DNA from: Streptococcus alactolyticus
Lineage (GTDB): Bacteria > Bacillota > Bacilli > Lactobacillales > Streptococcaceae
DNA: 58,135 nucleotides
Direction: 5' to 3'
Assembly (NCBI RefSeq): GCF_012277075.1
Contig: NZ_JAAXMT010000015.1
Span: 1-58,135, forward strand
A program made the position numbers and the translations under genes. Positions 1 to 10,746 of this stretch are shown here, in pieces (the first letter of the stretch is position 1; each line of letters begins with the position of its first letter). Below the pieces are notes generated by a model. It did no database searches and had not been told where the DNA came from. It was given only the letters and a program-made list of their open reading frames with translations.

Positions 1-276
1 TAGGCCGTTACCCTACCTACTAGCTAATACAACGCAGGTCCATCTCGTAGTGATGCAATTGCATCTTTCAAGCTTCTAACATGTGTCAAAAGCTATTATG
101 CGGTATTAGCTATCGTTTCCAATAGTTATCCCCCGCTACAAGGCAGGTTACCTACGCGTTACTCACCCGTTCGCAACTCATCCAAAAGAAGCAAGCTCCT
201 TTCTTCAGCGTTCTACTTGCATGTATTAGGCACGCCGCCAGCGTTCGTCCTGAGCCAGGATCAAACTCTCATTTAA
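1..276 (-). rRNA. rrs: 16S ribosomal RNA, 5' end (partial)
   Basis: Read on the minus strand, 250-269 is the universal bacterial 16S start (AGAGTTTGATCCTGGCTCAG), which places mature base 1 near 276. Typical 16S sequence continues to the window edge, so only about 276 bases of some 1540 are present. The gene is transcribed away from the replication origin, and two promoters lie just upstream. Too little is present to name the species. Confidence 0.97.
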
Positions 277-397
277 TCTTGTTCTCATTCTGTCACTGAC
301 AGATTTATCTGCTTTACAGGTCGATTTCTCAACCCGCACGTTTGGTTCGTCTTGTTCAGTTTTCAAAGGTCTTTATCTCTCTCGAGACAACTATTAT

Positions 398-426
398 ATT
401 TTATCAAATCTCTTTCGCTTTGTCAA
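398..426 (-). promoter_or_regulatory. rrn operon promoter P2
   Basis: On the minus strand, -35 TTGACA (421-426) and -10 TAAAAT (398-403) are separated by exactly 17 bases. It is the promoter closer to the 16S gene, leaving a leader of about 115 bases. Confidence 0.85.
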
Positions 427-500
427 CAACTTTTTTTAAGTTTTTTCAAAAGCTTTTTTGAAACCTGATAGCTGTTGTCCTCTCATCAGACAACTATAAC

Positions 501-529
501 AGTTTACCATCTCTTGGATCTCTTGTCAA
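501..529 (-). promoter_or_regulatory. rrn operon promoter P1
   Basis: On the minus strand, -35 TTGACA (524-529) and -10 TAAACT (501-506) have a 17-base spacer. It lies 103 bases upstream of P2 and shares with it an A/T-rich block before the -35 and a similar start region. Tandem promoters are usual for rRNA operons. Confidence 0.82.
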
Positions 530-563
530 TAACTTTTTTAAAGTTTTTTTAAAAAAGATAAAA

Positions 564-591
564 ATAAAACAGCCAATACTGACTGTTTTAT
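564..591 (-). terminator. ftsH terminator
   Basis: Inverted repeat ATAAAACAG (564-572) / CTGTTTTAT (583-591) just downstream of the ftsH stop, extended by inner pairs on the minus strand. It separates ftsH from rrn promoter P1. Confidence 0.7.
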
Positions 592-611
592 TTTATATCA
601 AAACTATGGCA

Positions 612-2591
612 CTATTCTGAGTCAGATGAGTCAGCCATTTTTTCTTTGACTTCATCATATGAAAGGGCATGTGCTTCTTGATTATCTTTGTCTTGTTCTT
701 CAGGCATTTTTCCTGTTTCGTAAATAGACTTGATTTGAGCAGCATCAAGGGTTTCATATTTAAGAAGGGCTTCTGCAATAAGTTTATGTGTTTCACGGTT
801 GTTATTGATGATATCAGCCGCTTTATCACGTGCTTCATTAAGCAGTTTACGAACTTCGTCATCAATTATTTGTGCGGTTTGAGCAGAATATGATTTTTCT
901 GGTGACATTTGTCCTGTCATGACGGCATGGTTTCCTTCATATTGAACAGGTCCTAATGTATCACTCATACCATATTCAGTAACCATAGCACGTGCGATTT
1001 GGGTAGCTTGTTCAAAGTCATTTGACGCACCTGTCGTTTGAGCATTAAAGATAATTTCTTCTGCAACACGACCACCCATTAAACCAGCCAATTGTTCTTT
1101 CAAATCATCTTTTGAATGCAACATTTGGTCTTCTTTAGGAAGGGCAATCATGTAACCACCTGCGCGACCACGTGGAACGATCGTTACTTTGTGGACGACA
1201 CGCGCACTTGAAAGCACCAAACCAACGATGGTATGTCCAGCTTCGTGGTAGGCCACCATTTCGCGTTCTTTTTGAGAAATCGTACGGTCTTTCTTAGATG
1301 GACCTGCAATAACACGATCTTCTGCCTCATCAATATCAGAAGCATCGATTTTCTTCTTATTACGACGTGCTGCAACTAAGGCTGCTTCGTTAAGAACATT
1401 TTCAAGGTCTGCACCAACAAATCCTGGTGTTTGTTGCGCGACAACTTTCAAATCAACGTCTGATGCCAAAGGTTTATTCTTAGCGTGAACGCGTAAAATA
1501 GCTTCACGTCCCTTAACATCTGGTCTACCAACCAAAATCTTACGGTCAAAACGACCTGGACGAAGAAGAGCTGGGTCTAGGACGTCACTACGGTTGGTTG
1601 CTGCGATAACAATAATACTTTCGTTGCCTTCAAAACCATCCATCTCGATAAGAAGTTGGTTAAGGGTTTGTTCGCGTTCATCATTTCCGCCACCCATACC
1701 GGCACCACGACGGCGGCCGACAGCATCGATTTCATCTATGAAAATGATGGCACGTTCTGCTTTTTTAGCATCTTCAAAAAGGGATCTCACACGGCTTGCA
1801 CCGACACCGACGAACATTTCAACGAAGTCAGAACCTGAGATAGAGAAGAATGGAACACCTGCTTCACCGGCAACGGCTTTAGCAAGAAGGGTTTTACCTG
1901 TTCCCGGAGGGCCTTCAAGAAGGACACCAGCAGGAATTCTAGCACCAAGTGCTTTGTATTTCTTCGGATTTTTCAAGAAGTCAACAACTTCAACTAGTTC
2001 TTGTTTTTCTTCTTCTGCACCGGCAACGTCAGAGAAACGTACTTTCACGTTGCCTTGGCTCTGAGATTTGGCTCTGTTTCGACCAAAGTTCATCGCTCCT
2101 CGTGCACCATTTCCGCCTTGGTTCATCATCATAAAGAAGAAGACAACCATCAAGATAAGTGGTACATAAGTGATGATATAAGTAATCCAAGCACCGCTAG
2201 AGCTTTCCTGTTTGACTGTTATAGAAACATCTGCATCCTCAGCAGCCTTGGTTAACGTTTCAACAGAAGAATCGCTTGGCAAAACAATTGACGTAAATTC
2301 GGTTACTTCAGCTGTTTTTCGACCTTCTAAAAATGGCAAGCTGGCACTTGTTTTCGTTGATTGTGCTTTGGTGTATTCACCACTAACTTCAATCACACTG
2401 CCGCTTGGTTGGTAAGTGATAGACTTAACATCCCCTGACTTAATGCGTTGCATTAAAGTCGAGTAATTAATTTGTTGACTTTGTGTACTTGATCCCCTTA
2501 AGTAATATTGAAAGGCTGTAATCCCTGCAATAATCAAAAGAATATAAATAAAGGAATTTCGAACAAAGCCATTATTTCTATTATTTTTCAT
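612..2591 (-). CDS. ftsH: ATP-dependent zinc metalloprotease FtsH
   Basis: Membrane-anchored AAA+ protease that degrades damaged or unassembled membrane proteins and some regulators. The 659-residue protein has an N-terminal transmembrane segment (about 12-30), an extracytoplasmic domain, a second transmembrane segment (about 132-155), then the AAA module with Walker A (GPPGTGKT) and Walker B ([11 protein letters not shown]), the second region of homology, and the zinc motif HEAGH. Length is normal for the family. It is the last gene of the leftward cluster tilS-hpt-ftsH, starting 17 bases after the hpt stop. The hpt-ftsH pair is common in Firmicutes. Confidence 0.97.
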   Translation of the reverse strand: MKNNRNNGFVRNSFIYILLIIAGITAFQYYLRGSSTQSQQINYSTLMQRIKSGDVKSITYQPSGSVIEVSGEYTKAQSTKTSASLPFLEGRKTAEVTEFTSIVLPSDSSVETLTKAAEDADVSITVKQESSSGAWITYIITYVPLILMVVFFFMMMNQGGNGARGAMNFGRNRAKSQSQGNVKVRFSDVAGAEEEKQELVEVVDFLKNPKKYKALGARIPAGVLLEGPPGTGKTLLAKAVAGEAGVPFFSISGSDFVEMFVGVGASRVRSLFEDAKKAERAIIFIDEIDAVGRRRGAGMGGGNDEREQTLNQLLIEMDGFEGNESIIVIAATNRSDVLDPALLRPGRFDRKILVGRPDVKGREAILRVHAKNKPLASDVDLKVVAQQTPGFVGADLENVLNEAALVAARRNKKKIDASDIDEAEDRVIAGPSKKDRTISQKEREMVAYHEAGHTIVGLVLSSARVVHKVTIVPRGRAGGYMIALPKEDQMLHSKDDLKEQLAGLMGGRVAEEIIFNAQTTGASNDFEQATQIARAMVTEYGMSDTLGPVQYEGNHAVMTGQMSPEKSYSAQTAQIIDDEVRKLLNEARDKAADIINNNRETHKLIAEALLKYETLDAAQIKSIYETGKMPEEQDKDNQEAHALSYDEVKEKMADSSDSE

Positions 2592-2608
2592 ACAATAATT
2601 TTAACCCT

Positions 2609-3154
2609 CTATTTATCTGAGTAAATTTCTTCTTTAAGGACTCCTACATATGGTAAATTACGATAATGTTCTGCATAATCAAGACCAAAACCAACAATAA
2701 ACTCGTTTGGCACATCGTAGCACACATAATCTGCTTCAATATCAACCACACGACCTTCTGGTTTATCAAAAAGGGTTGCGATTTTTACAGAATTGGCTTT
2801 ACGGTATTTAAACATATCTCGTAGGTAGAGCAAAGTACGTCCTGTATCAATGATATCTTCAACAAAGATAACATCACGACCTTCGATATTGGTATCGACA
2901 TCTTTGAGAATTTTTACTTCACCGCTACTTGTTGTTTGGTTGCCGTAACTAGACACAACCATAAAATCCAATTCCACTTTGGTATCGATATGCTTTATCA
3001 ATTCCGCGATAAAAGGAACTGAGCCTTTTAAAATACCAATCAAAAGAGGATTTTTACCATTATAATCTTTTGTTAATTGTTCGCCTAATGCTTTCGTTTT
3101 AGTAATAATCTCTTCCTCTGAGTACAAAACTTTTTCAATATCTTGTTCAAGCAT
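2609..3154 (-). CDS. hpt: Hypoxanthine phosphoribosyltransferase
   Basis: Purine salvage enzyme converting hypoxanthine and guanine with PRPP to IMP and GMP. The PRPP-binding signature is visible ([14 protein letters not shown]), as is the C-terminal dipeptide region of HPRTs. I place the start at MLEQDIEK (181 residues), the usual streptococcal length. An in-frame ATG nine codons earlier lies inside the tilS reading frame and lacks family similarity. An AGGTGA-like ribosome site sits a few bases upstream of the chosen ATG, inside the end of tilS, so translation is probably coupled. Confidence 0.95.
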   Translation of the reverse strand: MLEQDIEKVLYSEEEIITKTKALGEQLTKDYNGKNPLLIGILKGSVPFIAELIKHIDTKVELDFMVVSSYGNQTTSSGEVKILKDVDTNIEGRDVIFVEDIIDTGRTLLYLRDMFKYRKANSVKIATLFDKPEGRVVDIEADYVCYDVPNEFIVGFGLDYAEHYRNLPYVGVLKEEIYSDK

Positions 3155-3158
3155 GACA

Positions 3159-4427
3159 TCACCTGTTTCTAATTTTTTCAATATGCAATGTGCCCTCCAT
3201 TATACCATATTTGGGAGCTTTTCTCAAATAAGTTTTACCGGCAACTAGTACAAAAATCACTTGACCGTCTTGCTCTCCCACAATTGCCTCTGAACGGTCT
3301 TGCAAGGAGATTTTTTCGTCAATAAATAGCCGCCGTAATTTTTTGGAAAAAGCACCAAAATCAATATAGTCACCTGGTTGTCTGTGCCTTAATTTAAGGG
3401 GAGTCACATGATACAAAGGAATGCCTTTGTTATTCCTCTCATTATTAAAGTGAAATTGGTACTGACCATATCTGACTATACCGCCATATTCTAGCATTTT
3501 TTGAGGTATTTCCCCATCGGTCTTAGGGCTGATTTTTGTGATGTGAAATTGCTTGGCATCTTTAATTAGTCGATAATCATTTTTAATGTGATAATCCAGA
3601 TTTTTTCGCTGACGCAATAGATTAAGCATTTCTTCAAACTGAGCATGAGATACTTGCAAATCAGGAAATTGGCTCAGATAATCTTGAAAAAGGAAAAATT
3701 GCACGGCCTTACTTTGAGCTAAAAACTGTGAACAATCTGTTCTGTCAATGGTTGCCGTTAAATCTTGCAAAGCTTGAAAAAGCGTCTGACTTTCTTCGCC
3801 TAAATGCCGAAGAGCTTGTCTAAACTTTGGATTTTCTTGCTCTAAAGTTGGGAGGTATTGATTTCTAATGCGATTACGCAGGTAGTCCAAAGAAGCGTTA
3901 GAGGCATCTTCAAAATGGAAAATATCTGGTAAATCAGCCTTTGAAATGGTCAAAAATGGGCGAATGAGTTCTCCCGTTCCAAAGGAGCTAACCGCCTGCA
4001 TTCCCGCTAAATAGCGAAGGCGGCTACCACGCAATAAACGCATCAAAATCGTTTCAGACTGGTCATCTGCATGGTGGGCAGTGACTACGGCAGTGTAGTT
4101 TTGTTCTGTCATGACTTTCTTGAAAAAAGCATACCTGAAATCACGCGCAGCTTTTTCTGAAAAAACACCTGAAAAAGCCGACATAAAAATCGGAATATGG
4201 TGCTCCCTTGCCCATTTTCTCAAATAAGCCTCTTCTTCTTCTGAAGCTGCTCGCTGCTTGTGGTTGACATGAACAATGCCAATCTCAATTTCCAGTTGAT
4301 GTCGGTAAATATACAAAAAGTGTAGCAGATTCATCGAATCTACTCCACCTGATACTGCTATTAATACTTTTTTATGCTTGGCAAAATAAGCCTTTTTTTG
4401 AATCTCTTTGACTAATGGTTCGTACAT
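3159..4427 (-). CDS. tilS: tRNA(Ile)-lysidine synthetase
   Basis: Modifies cytidine 34 of the CAU tRNA-Ile to lysidine so that it reads AUA. The N-terminal PP-loop ATP-binding motif SGGVDS lies at about residues 25-30, followed by the N-type ATPase domain and the C-terminal TilS domains (422 residues, normal length). The stop is two bases after the stop-proximal start of the upstream serine-hydrolase gene's neighbour unit, and its end abuts hpt. The order tilS-hpt-ftsH is conserved in streptococci. Confidence 0.94.
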   Translation of the reverse strand: MYEPLVKEIQKKAYFAKHKKVLIAVSGGVDSMNLLHFLYIYRHQLEIEIGIVHVNHKQRAASEEEEAYLRKWAREHHIPIFMSAFSGVFSEKAARDFRYAFFKKVMTEQNYTAVVTAHHADDQSETILMRLLRGSRLRYLAGMQAVSSFGTGELIRPFLTISKADLPDIFHFEDASNASLDYLRNRIRNQYLPTLEQENPKFRQALRHLGEESQTLFQALQDLTATIDRTDCSQFLAQSKAVQFFLFQDYLSQFPDLQVSHAQFEEMLNLLRQRKNLDYHIKNDYRLIKDAKQFHITKISPKTDGEIPQKMLEYGGIVRYGQYQFHFNNERNNKGIPLYHVTPLKLRHRQPGDYIDFGAFSKKLRRLFIDEKISLQDRSEAIVGEQDGQVIFVLVAGKTYLRKAPKYGIMEGTLHIEKIRNR

Positions 4428-4428
4428 T

Positions 4429-5715
4429 TTATTTTAAAATACTATAAACGTCATTGGCGATATTGGTGATATCGTCATAAGAAGCATTATTGGTAAAAAT
4501 CGATAGAATAAAGGGTTGGTCGGCATAGACAATTGCAACATCGTGCTTGTAGTCGTATGCGTCTCCAATTTTATGCGCCACTTGCACATCAATATCTTTT
4601 GAAATACGAGTGCTGTCAAAATCAGTTGACGACAGGTAAGAAATGATTTCGCCATTTTGATTGTAAATGGCTTCCATCAGATTTGCTGCTGTCTTGGCAG
4701 ACATATTGCGTTCTTTCATGTCAATCGGTGTCCCTGCGACAGCCGTGATGGTATTGTTGAAATCATCGTCATATTGATGCGCAACGTAGTAACCCAAAAT
4801 GTTTGTTGCGACATTGTCAGAATACTGAGCGACAGCTTTTAGCAAAGTATCAACCGTGTATTCTTTATTGTCAGCTGACTTGCTCATTTTCCCGCTGCCA
4901 CCTGGCTCATAGGACTTATCAAAATGATTGACCGCATCTACGTAGACCAACTTATCGTCTGACGTGATAGCTCCTTTTTGCAATTGAGCCTCAACATAAT
5001 AAAGGGTCGCTAATTTGGCAACGCTAGCAGAATACATGACCGTATCGGCGTTAATTTCTGCGGTTACTTGCGTTCCTAATTGTTTCACGTAAATCGAATA
5101 ATTGCTCTTATTGTATTTTTGGTTGAGCATGGCTTGCACTTTTTGCATACGATTATCCGTTTCAGACAAATCCGTCGCAGCAATCCAACCTTTACCATCA
5201 ACCTTGTAATAAGTGCCGTGACTTGTGACGGCTTTTTGAGTAACGGTGACCTTGCTATAAGGCGTTAAATCCGTCTTGACCGATTTCGTTCCTGTTACAT
5301 AAGGCGTTTGATAAACGGTAAAGCCATCGTTTAGCCAAAAATCTTGAGTAATGGCTTCTTGACTAAGAACCACATCATCACTAACCACCTGTCGACTGGC
5401 TTCAATATAACTACCGTCTGATAATTTAAAAACAGAGATAGTGGCGTCATTGACGAGCCAATCTGTGATGGTTAACGGTGTGTTAGCTGATAAGGTATCC
5501 GCAGCAACGGTCAAATCCGCATCTTTATAAGTCGTGCTATCTTGGATGAGAATTGGATTTTGAGGAATGGCATCAAAATAGGTTGAGGATGACACAACTG
5601 TCGTATTGAGGTGATACTTTTCCTCATTGCTTAAATCCATGTCTTTTTCTGTACTAATAACTGGAAGAGAGACCAAAAAAAATGGTATTAGCATTACTGC
5701 AAATAGTTTTTTCAC
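4429..5715 (-). CDS. Secreted serine hydrolase, class A beta-lactamase-like
   Basis: A 428-residue protein with an N-terminal signal sequence (hydrophobic residues about 4-20). The C-terminal half resembles the class A beta-lactamase/penicillin-recognising fold: SVAK matches the SxxK motif, SDN is present in QYSDNVATN, and a KIG triplet stands where KTG/KSG is expected. The N-terminal half looks like extracellular SH3-like repeats. Start is GTG with a strong AGGAG site. The gene is standard between divIC and tilS in streptococci. The physiological substrate is unknown, and antibiotic hydrolysis should not be assumed. Confidence 0.8.
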   Translation of the reverse strand: MKKLFAVMLIPFFLVSLPVISTEKDMDLSNEEKYHLNTTVVSSSTYFDAIPQNPILIQDSTTYKDADLTVAADTLSANTPLTITDWLVNDATISVFKLSDGSYIEASRQVVSDDVVLSQEAITQDFWLNDGFTVYQTPYVTGTKSVKTDLTPYSKVTVTQKAVTSHGTYYKVDGKGWIAATDLSETDNRMQKVQAMLNQKYNKSNYSIYVKQLGTQVTAEINADTVMYSASVAKLATLYYVEAQLQKGAITSDDKLVYVDAVNHFDKSYEPGGSGKMSKSADNKEYTVDTLLKAVAQYSDNVATNILGYYVAHQYDDDFNNTITAVAGTPIDMKERNMSAKTAANLMEAIYNQNGEIISYLSSTDFDSTRISKDIDVQVAHKIGDAYDYKHDVAIVYADQPFILSIFTNNASYDDITNIANDVYSILK

Positions 5716-5733
5716 TGGTTTCTCCTTCCGTTA

Positions 5734-5853
5734 CTATTTTTGTGATGAATGATGATTTTCTTCTCTTAAAGCTTGATTTTCTTTAGCGAGTTCTTCTAAC
5801 TTATCATCAGAATAAGCTAGAAATTTTTCAATTGTTTTAATTAAATGTTCCAT
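5734..5853 (-). CDS. Conserved 39-residue protein between divIC and the serine hydrolase
   Basis: A short ORF beginning MEHLIKTIEKFL and ending NHHSSQK, charged and predicted to be helical. It starts three bases after the divIC stop and ends 18 bases before the GTG of the serine hydrolase gene, so it is inside a tightly packed operon. As I recall, streptococcal genomes carry a similar tiny gene at this position. The function is unknown. A coiled-coil-like heptad pattern (IEKFLAYSDDKLEELAKEN) suggests a protein-protein contact, perhaps with DivIC next door; that is inference. Confidence 0.75.
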   Translation of the reverse strand: MEHLIKTIEKFLAYSDDKLEELAKENQALREENHHSSQK

Positions 5854-5856
5854 AAA

Positions 5857-6228
5857 TTATTTTGGTAATAGATTTGGTAATGGGTAAACCGTTTCACCCG
5901 AGCGCGATAAGTAGTATTTGGCACGCGCATACTTAGCGACATAATTATCGTCTTTTAAGCGATTGGCAAGAACTTTCTCTGCATCGGCTTCAACGACCAA
6001 TTTGTCGTAGTCTTTTTGCAGGGAAACGACCTTGGCTTTTTGTTCCTGTAAAGTCTGGTAACTTTTGACCAGATTATAGGTCGGTAAGATAAACAAGAGC
6101 ATCACGACCACCAAAATCCACCCCATAAAACGATGCCGTTTGCGATTTTCCTCTTCAAGATAGCGTTTTTTGGTGTTTTCGTCGTTGATGTACTGATTGT
6201 TTAATTGAACGATATTAGGCTTCTCCAT
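5857..6228 (-). CDS. divIC: Septum formation initiator, DivIC/FtsB family
   Basis: Small bitopic division protein of the FtsB/DivIC family, expected to work in the FtsL-DivIC-DivIB septal complex. The 123-residue protein has a basic cytoplasmic head, one transmembrane segment (about 36-54, [16 protein letters not shown]), a coiled-coil, and the family C-terminal region with [12 protein letters not shown]. Its start lies inside the end of rqcP (14-base overlap), implying translational coupling. Confidence 0.93.
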   Translation of the reverse strand: MEKPNIVQLNNQYINDENTKKRYLEEENRKRHRFMGWILVVVMLLFILPTYNLVKSYQTLQEQKAKVVSLQKDYDKLVVEADAEKVLANRLKDDNYVAKYARAKYYLSRSGETVYPLPNLLPK

Positions 6229-6487
6229 CCGCTTCTATCCTTGTTTCCTTAATGATTTCGTACATTTTGGCTGCATCTTCTTTTTTGGTGCTGTCTTTCA
6301 TTTCCAAAACACGCACCGTTAGCAATTTATTTCCAAAACGAATTTCCACTTCGTCATTGATTTTTAAATCGGTTGATGATTTGGCTAAGATGCCATTGAC
6401 TTTAATACGTCCTTTGTCTGCGACTTCTTTCGCCACTGGACGACGTTTAATAATACGGGATACTTTCAAATATTTATCAAGTCTCAT
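6215..6487 (-). CDS. rqcP: S4-domain ribosome-associated quality control protein RqcP
   Basis: Small S4 RNA-binding protein (formerly YabO/Hsp15-like). In Bacillus, RqcP works with RqcH on stalled 50S subunits during Ala-tailing. The S4 signature [21 protein letters not shown] is at the N-terminus, followed by the beta-strand [13 protein letters not shown] start at MRLDKYLK (90 residues), the usual family start. An ATG two codons upstream is possible because a GAGG site lies close to both. It overlaps divIC. Confidence 0.93.
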   Translation of the reverse strand: MRLDKYLKVSRIIKRRPVAKEVADKGRIKVNGILAKSSTDLKINDEVEIRFGNKLLTVRVLEMKDSTKKEDAAKMYEIIKETRIEADGEA

Positions 6488-6606
6488 AATCATTTACCTC
6501 GTAACTGTTTTATTTTATCATTTTTTGTGTAAAATAGCTGGCTTAAATGAGTTTGTTAAAATACTGTAATAAAAGGCATCAACAAACTTAAAGATACTGT
6601 TGTCAG

Positions 6607-9600
6607 CTAGTTTTTGTCTATCTTGCGAGCCTTGATTTCCGCCAGCATCTGACCAAAGTGCTGCAATTCCTCTAAAATCTCGTAGTCTTTTTTACCACGG
6701 ACATTGAAGATAATTTCGATTTTACCTTGATTTTCGCTGATGCGGGCTTTCAAGTTCATTTTTGACAGAGCTTCAAAGTAATCTTGGGTCAGATAATGTT
6801 GCAGCGACGCTTTTTCAAAACGCACCAACACATTGGTGTCTTTTCGCTCGACCAATTCAGCAAAAGCATTGTCCATATAAGCTTTTACTAAGCCAATCTC
6901 AAGCAAATAAGCCACTTGGTCTGGGTACTCACCAAAACGGTCAATCAACTCATCTTGCAAACTTTGGTAGTCGCTGTGATTAGCGATGTCGCGAATACGC
7001 TTGTAAATTTCGATTTTTTGGCGCTCGTCTTCAATGTAATCACTTGGAAGGTAAGCATCAATTTGGAGATTAACCTCAGCATTACTCTTACGACGCACTT
7101 GGGATTTTCCTTGTTTTTTGGCAATGGCTTCCTCTAAAAGTTGCGAATACATCTCAAATCCAACCGAATCAATAAAGCCACTTTGTGAAGCCCCTAAAAT
7201 ATTACCTGCGCCACGGATAGACAAGTCCCGCATGGCAATTTTAAAACCAGAACCCAGTTCAGTGAATCCTTTGATAGCATCCAAACGTTTTTCAGATACC
7301 TCTGTCAAAATCTTATCTGGTCGATACATGAGATAAGCATAGGCAATACGATTAGAGCGCCCCACACGTCCACGCAGTTGATACAAGGTTGACAAGCCCA
7401 TATGGTCTGCATTTTCAATGAATAAGGTATTGACATTTGAAATATCAACTCCTGTTTCGATAATGGTGGTCGCCACCAAAACATCGTAAACACCGTCAAT
7501 AAAATCCATGAGGGTATTTTCCAATTGAATCTCACTCATCTGACCATGCACAAAACCGATACTAGCTTCAGGAACCAATTCTTGCAGTTCTGCGACTTTT
7601 TGGTCAATACTGTCAACTTTATTGTAAATGTAGAAGACCTGTCCGCCACGGTCAATCTCACGGATAATAGCTTCACGAATTAAGCCAGGATTGGTTTCCA
7701 AAACATAGGTTTGAACAGGATAACGGTTGGTTGGTGGAGTTTCAATAACCGATAAATCACGAATGCCCAGCATTGACATATGAAGAGTTCGAGGAATAGG
7801 TGTTGCCGTTAGGGTCAATACATCCACTTTGGCCTTTAGCTCCTTGAGTTTTTCCTTGTGTTTAACTCCAAAACGCTGCTCTTCATCGATGATAATCAAA
7901 CCCAAATCAGCAAAGACAACATCCTTAGACAAAAGACGGTGAGTACCAATGATAATATCAATTTGCCCTTTTTTGAGTTGCTCCAAGGTTTCATTTTGCT
8001 CTTTCTTGCTGCGAAAACGGCTGAGCACTTCCACCTTGACAGGATAATTGTCAAAGCGTTCTGAAAAATTGGTGTAATGTTGCTGGGCTAAGACGGTTGT
8101 AGGTACCAAAACCGCGACTTGCTTGTGGTCTTTGACCGCTTTAAAAGCGGCTCGCATAGCAACTTCTGTCTTACCAAAACCGACGTCTCCCACTAGCAAG
8201 CGGTCCATTGGTTTATCTTCTTCCATGTCCTGCTTAATTTCTTTGATAGAGCGCAATTGGTCTTCTGTTTCGACAAAGGCAAAATCATTGTCAAATTCGC
8301 GCTGCAAATCATCATCTGGTGAAAAAGCAAAACCTTTTAATTGGCTACGCTCAGCATATAATTTCAGCAAATCATCAGCAATATCTTCCACTTGTTTAGA
8401 CACTTTTTGCTTGGTCTTTTGAAAACGCCCGTCATTAAGTTTATTGATTTTTGGGGCCTTGCCGTCAGCTGAAACGTATTTTGATAGGCTTTCAATTTGT
8501 TCAATTGGCAAAGAAATGGTGGCCGAATCTTGGTATTGAATAGTGAGATAATCACGGTGAACCCCATGAATATCAATGGTTTCAATACCTAAAAATTGGC
8601 CAATTCCGTGGATTTGGTGAACCACATAATCGCCCTTTGAAAGCTCATTATAGTCTTTCAAACGCTCCGCATTGCTGATATTGGAGTGACGAACACGGCG
8701 TTTAATCTTTTTATGGTAGATTTCACGCTCAGTGATAACCACCAATTTGTCATCCGCAAAGTAAAAACCGTTGGATAAGTTGCCAACCAAAAGCTGAGCT
8801 TGTTTTGGCTCAACGTCATCACTGGCTACAATCGGCAATTGCAAACCGTATTCTTGTAAATCTTTCTGTAAACGTTCCGCACCATGTTGTGAATTTGCTT
8901 GAATGATAACCGTCGCTTTTGATTTTTGATAACGATGCACTTCTTCAATCACTAGCGGTATCTGGTTGAAAAACTCCTGCATCGGATACTGCGTGAGCTG
9001 GTAGAGATGGGCAAATTTGAGATTTCCAAGACCCTTATGAAAATGAGAGAAAAAGGTCGCAGGCTGATACTGACGCAGTTTTTTATAGCTATCTGCAAAG
9101 TAAACCAAACTTGACACAGCTTTACCACGTTGTAAATCTTCTGTCAATAAGTTGGCAACTTCCAAATCCACCTTGGCATTACGGTCGATGACCTTTTGAA
9201 AATCATCAAAGAAAACAGGCGTTTCTTTTGGAATGTAATCCAATAAGGTCCATTCTTTCGCGTAGAAGATAGAAGCAAAGCGTCTGATATCAGCATGCTT
9301 ATAGCCTGCCTTGGTAGACTCATAAACCTCGCTTAAATAAGCATGTTGCTCCTCTTTTGCCGTTTCCAAATACTTTTCCAAAGACTTGGTCGCTCTGGCA
9401 AAATCTTCCTCATACAACAATAAATCATCTGCTGGAAAAATAGTGACATGAGAAAGGGTATCAACAGACTTTTGACTGCTTACCTCAAATTGCCTAATGC
9501 CATCAATCTCATCTCCGAAAAATTCCAAACGGTAAGGACGGTCAGCCGTAATTTCATAAATATCAATGATATCACCACGTTGGCTAAATTCTCCTGGGTT

Positions 9601-10104
9601 AAGAACTTGGTTGGCACGTTGGTAACCAAGTAAAGCTAGTGTTTTGACCACGTCGTCCAATTCGTAGCTATGCCCTAACTCAAAATGCAGTTGATTATGA
9701 GCGTACGTTGCAGGGTTAGGTAATAGTACCCGTGTCCCCATTAAACTAGTCACCAAAACACCTGTTTGCTCTGCATTCTGCAAAAAATTAAGGCTTTCCA
9801 AGCGCGAATTGACCTTGTCCATCGAAGAGAAAATAAACTCTGCCGCTGCGACATCATCTGCAAAAAAGGTGTAAACTTGCTCTTCCCCAATCAAACTCGA
9901 CAAATCGCTGGCTAGTTTTTCCACCTCATTTTGAGTGGAAGTGATAACAACATACTTGCCCTTATTGGCTTGATAAGCTGAAGCAATGGCTAAGGCGCGA
10001 CTAGAGCCAGACAAGCCCATGATTAGCTGGCGTTCCAATTGGGAAACGTGAGCCTGCCAATCTTGAATGAGCTTATTTTGGCTAAATAAATCAATAATAT
10101 TCAT
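6607..10104 (-). CDS. mfd: Transcription-repair coupling factor Mfd
   Basis: DNA translocase that removes RNA polymerase stalled at lesions and recruits UvrABC. The 1165-residue protein has the UvrB-like N-terminal module, the CarD-like RNA-polymerase interaction domain (GDYVVHQIHGIGQFLG), the RecG-like helicase core with Walker A (GDVGFGKTEVA) and DEEQRFG, and the C-terminal TRCF domain. I start at MNIIDLFSQ, which matches family length. The longer frame would run 23 codons back through the end of pth. It begins four bases after the pth stop. Confidence 0.97.
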   Translation of the reverse strand: MNIIDLFSQNKLIQDWQAHVSQLERQLIMGLSGSSRALAIASAYQANKGKYVVITSTQNEVEKLASDLSSLIGEEQVYTFFADDVAAAEFIFSSMDKVNSRLESLNFLQNAEQTGVLVTSLMGTRVLLPNPATYAHNQLHFELGHSYELDDVVKTLALLGYQRANQVLNPGEFSQRGDIIDIYEITADRPYRLEFFGDEIDGIRQFEVSSQKSVDTLSHVTIFPADDLLLYEEDFARATKSLEKYLETAKEEQHAYLSEVYESTKAGYKHADIRRFASIFYAKEWTLLDYIPKETPVFFDDFQKVIDRNAKVDLEVANLLTEDLQRGKAVSSLVYFADSYKKLRQYQPATFFSHFHKGLGNLKFAHLYQLTQYPMQEFFNQIPLVIEEVHRYQKSKATVIIQANSQHGAERLQKDLQEYGLQLPIVASDDVEPKQAQLLVGNLSNGFYFADDKLVVITEREIYHKKIKRRVRHSNISNAERLKDYNELSKGDYVVHQIHGIGQFLGIETIDIHGVHRDYLTIQYQDSATISLPIEQIESLSKYVSADGKAPKINKLNDGRFQKTKQKVSKQVEDIADDLLKLYAERSQLKGFAFSPDDDLQREFDNDFAFVETEDQLRSIKEIKQDMEEDKPMDRLLVGDVGFGKTEVAMRAAFKAVKDHKQVAVLVPTTVLAQQHYTNFSERFDNYPVKVEVLSRFRSKKEQNETLEQLKKGQIDIIIGTHRLLSKDVVFADLGLIIIDEEQRFGVKHKEKLKELKAKVDVLTLTATPIPRTLHMSMLGIRDLSVIETPPTNRYPVQTYVLETNPGLIREAIIREIDRGGQVFYIYNKVDSIDQKVAELQELVPEASIGFVHGQMSEIQLENTLMDFIDGVYDVLVATTIIETGVDISNVNTLFIENADHMGLSTLYQLRGRVGRSNRIAYAYLMYRPDKILTEVSEKRLDAIKGFTELGSGFKIAMRDLSIRGAGNILGASQSGFIDSVGFEMYSQLLEEAIAKKQGKSQVRRKSNAEVNLQIDAYLPSDYIEDERQKIEIYKRIRDIANHSDYQSLQDELIDRFGEYPDQVAYLLEIGLVKAYMDNAFAELVERKDTNVLVRFEKASLQHYLTQDYFEALSKMNLKARISENQGKIEIIFNVRGKKDYEILEELQHFGQMLAEIKARKIDKN

Positions 10105-10108
10105 TGTA

Positions 10109-10678
10109 CTACCCATTAAATCGTTGCATGGTTTTGGCAAAATCGGCTTCTTGCAAATAAAATTGGACAGCATCTGTCACTTTATCTAGAGCTTGCTCAA
10201 CCGTAATCTTTTCATCTACATCAAATGTCCCAAGGACATGGTCCACCACGGTGCGCCCTTGTTTAGGACGTCCAATACCGACTTTGATACGGTCAAAGGT
10301 TTGCGTACCTGTATGAGCAATAATAGACTTAATCCCATTATGACCGCCCGCAGAGCCTTTTTGACGCAAACGCAAACGTCCCACTTCCATATCCAAATCA
10401 TCATAGATAACCACAAAATCAGCAATATCGATATTAAAGTAGGTCAACAAAGCATGAACCGCCAAACCTGAATTATTCATAAATGTGGTTGGTTTTACCA
10501 AATAAATCTTTTCCCCGTTGATAAAGCAAGACCCGACTTCTGCTTTAAAGTTCTTATCCTCTGAAAAAGTTACTTGAAACGCTTGAGCCAAACGGTCAAT
10601 CGTCATAAAACCAATATTATGTCGTGTATCATGGTATTTACTGCCTGGATTTCCCAGACCAACAATCATTTTTACCAT
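10109..10678 (-). CDS. pth: Peptidyl-tRNA hydrolase
   Basis: Recycles peptidyl-tRNA by cleaving the ester bond. Family motifs are visible: [18 protein letters not shown] with the catalytic His, NNSG, and GGHNGIKSI. The start at [12 protein letters not shown] gives 189 residues and has an AAAGGA site six bases upstream. A five-codon longer start is less likely. It is followed almost immediately by mfd. Confidence 0.96.
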   Translation of the reverse strand: MVKMIVGLGNPGSKYHDTRHNIGFMTIDRLAQAFQVTFSEDKNFKAEVGSCFINGEKIYLVKPTTFMNNSGLAVHALLTYFNIDIADFVVIYDDLDMEVGRLRLRQKGSAGGHNGIKSIIAHTGTQTFDRIKVGIGRPKQGRTVVDHVLGTFDVDEKITVEQALDKVTDAVQFYLQEADFAKTMQRFNG

Positions 10679-10700
10679 ATGTTTTCCTTTCAACTACCAA

Positions 10701-10728
10701 AAGGCTGGAAAATACTTTTTCCAACCTT
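10701..10728 (-). terminator. ychF terminator
   Basis: Inverted repeat AAGGCTGGAAAA / TTTTTCCAACCTT with G-U pairs, read on the minus strand after ychF and ending in TTTT. The U tract is short, so readthrough into pth is possible. Confidence 0.5.
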
Positions 10729-10746
10729 GCTTATCTGTCATTTAGT

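Noticed and set aside
1594..2064. Long plus-strand ORF opposite ftsH, and similar ones opposite ychF, dnaA, guaB and others
   Set aside because: They lie antisense to well conserved genes, have no family similarity and no ribosome sites. They are by-products of codon bias.
4429..5715. Beta-lactam resistance gene
   Set aside because: The motifs resemble class A beta-lactamases, but this is a conserved streptococcal housekeeping-locus gene with an added N-terminal domain. There is no evidence for antibiotic hydrolysis.
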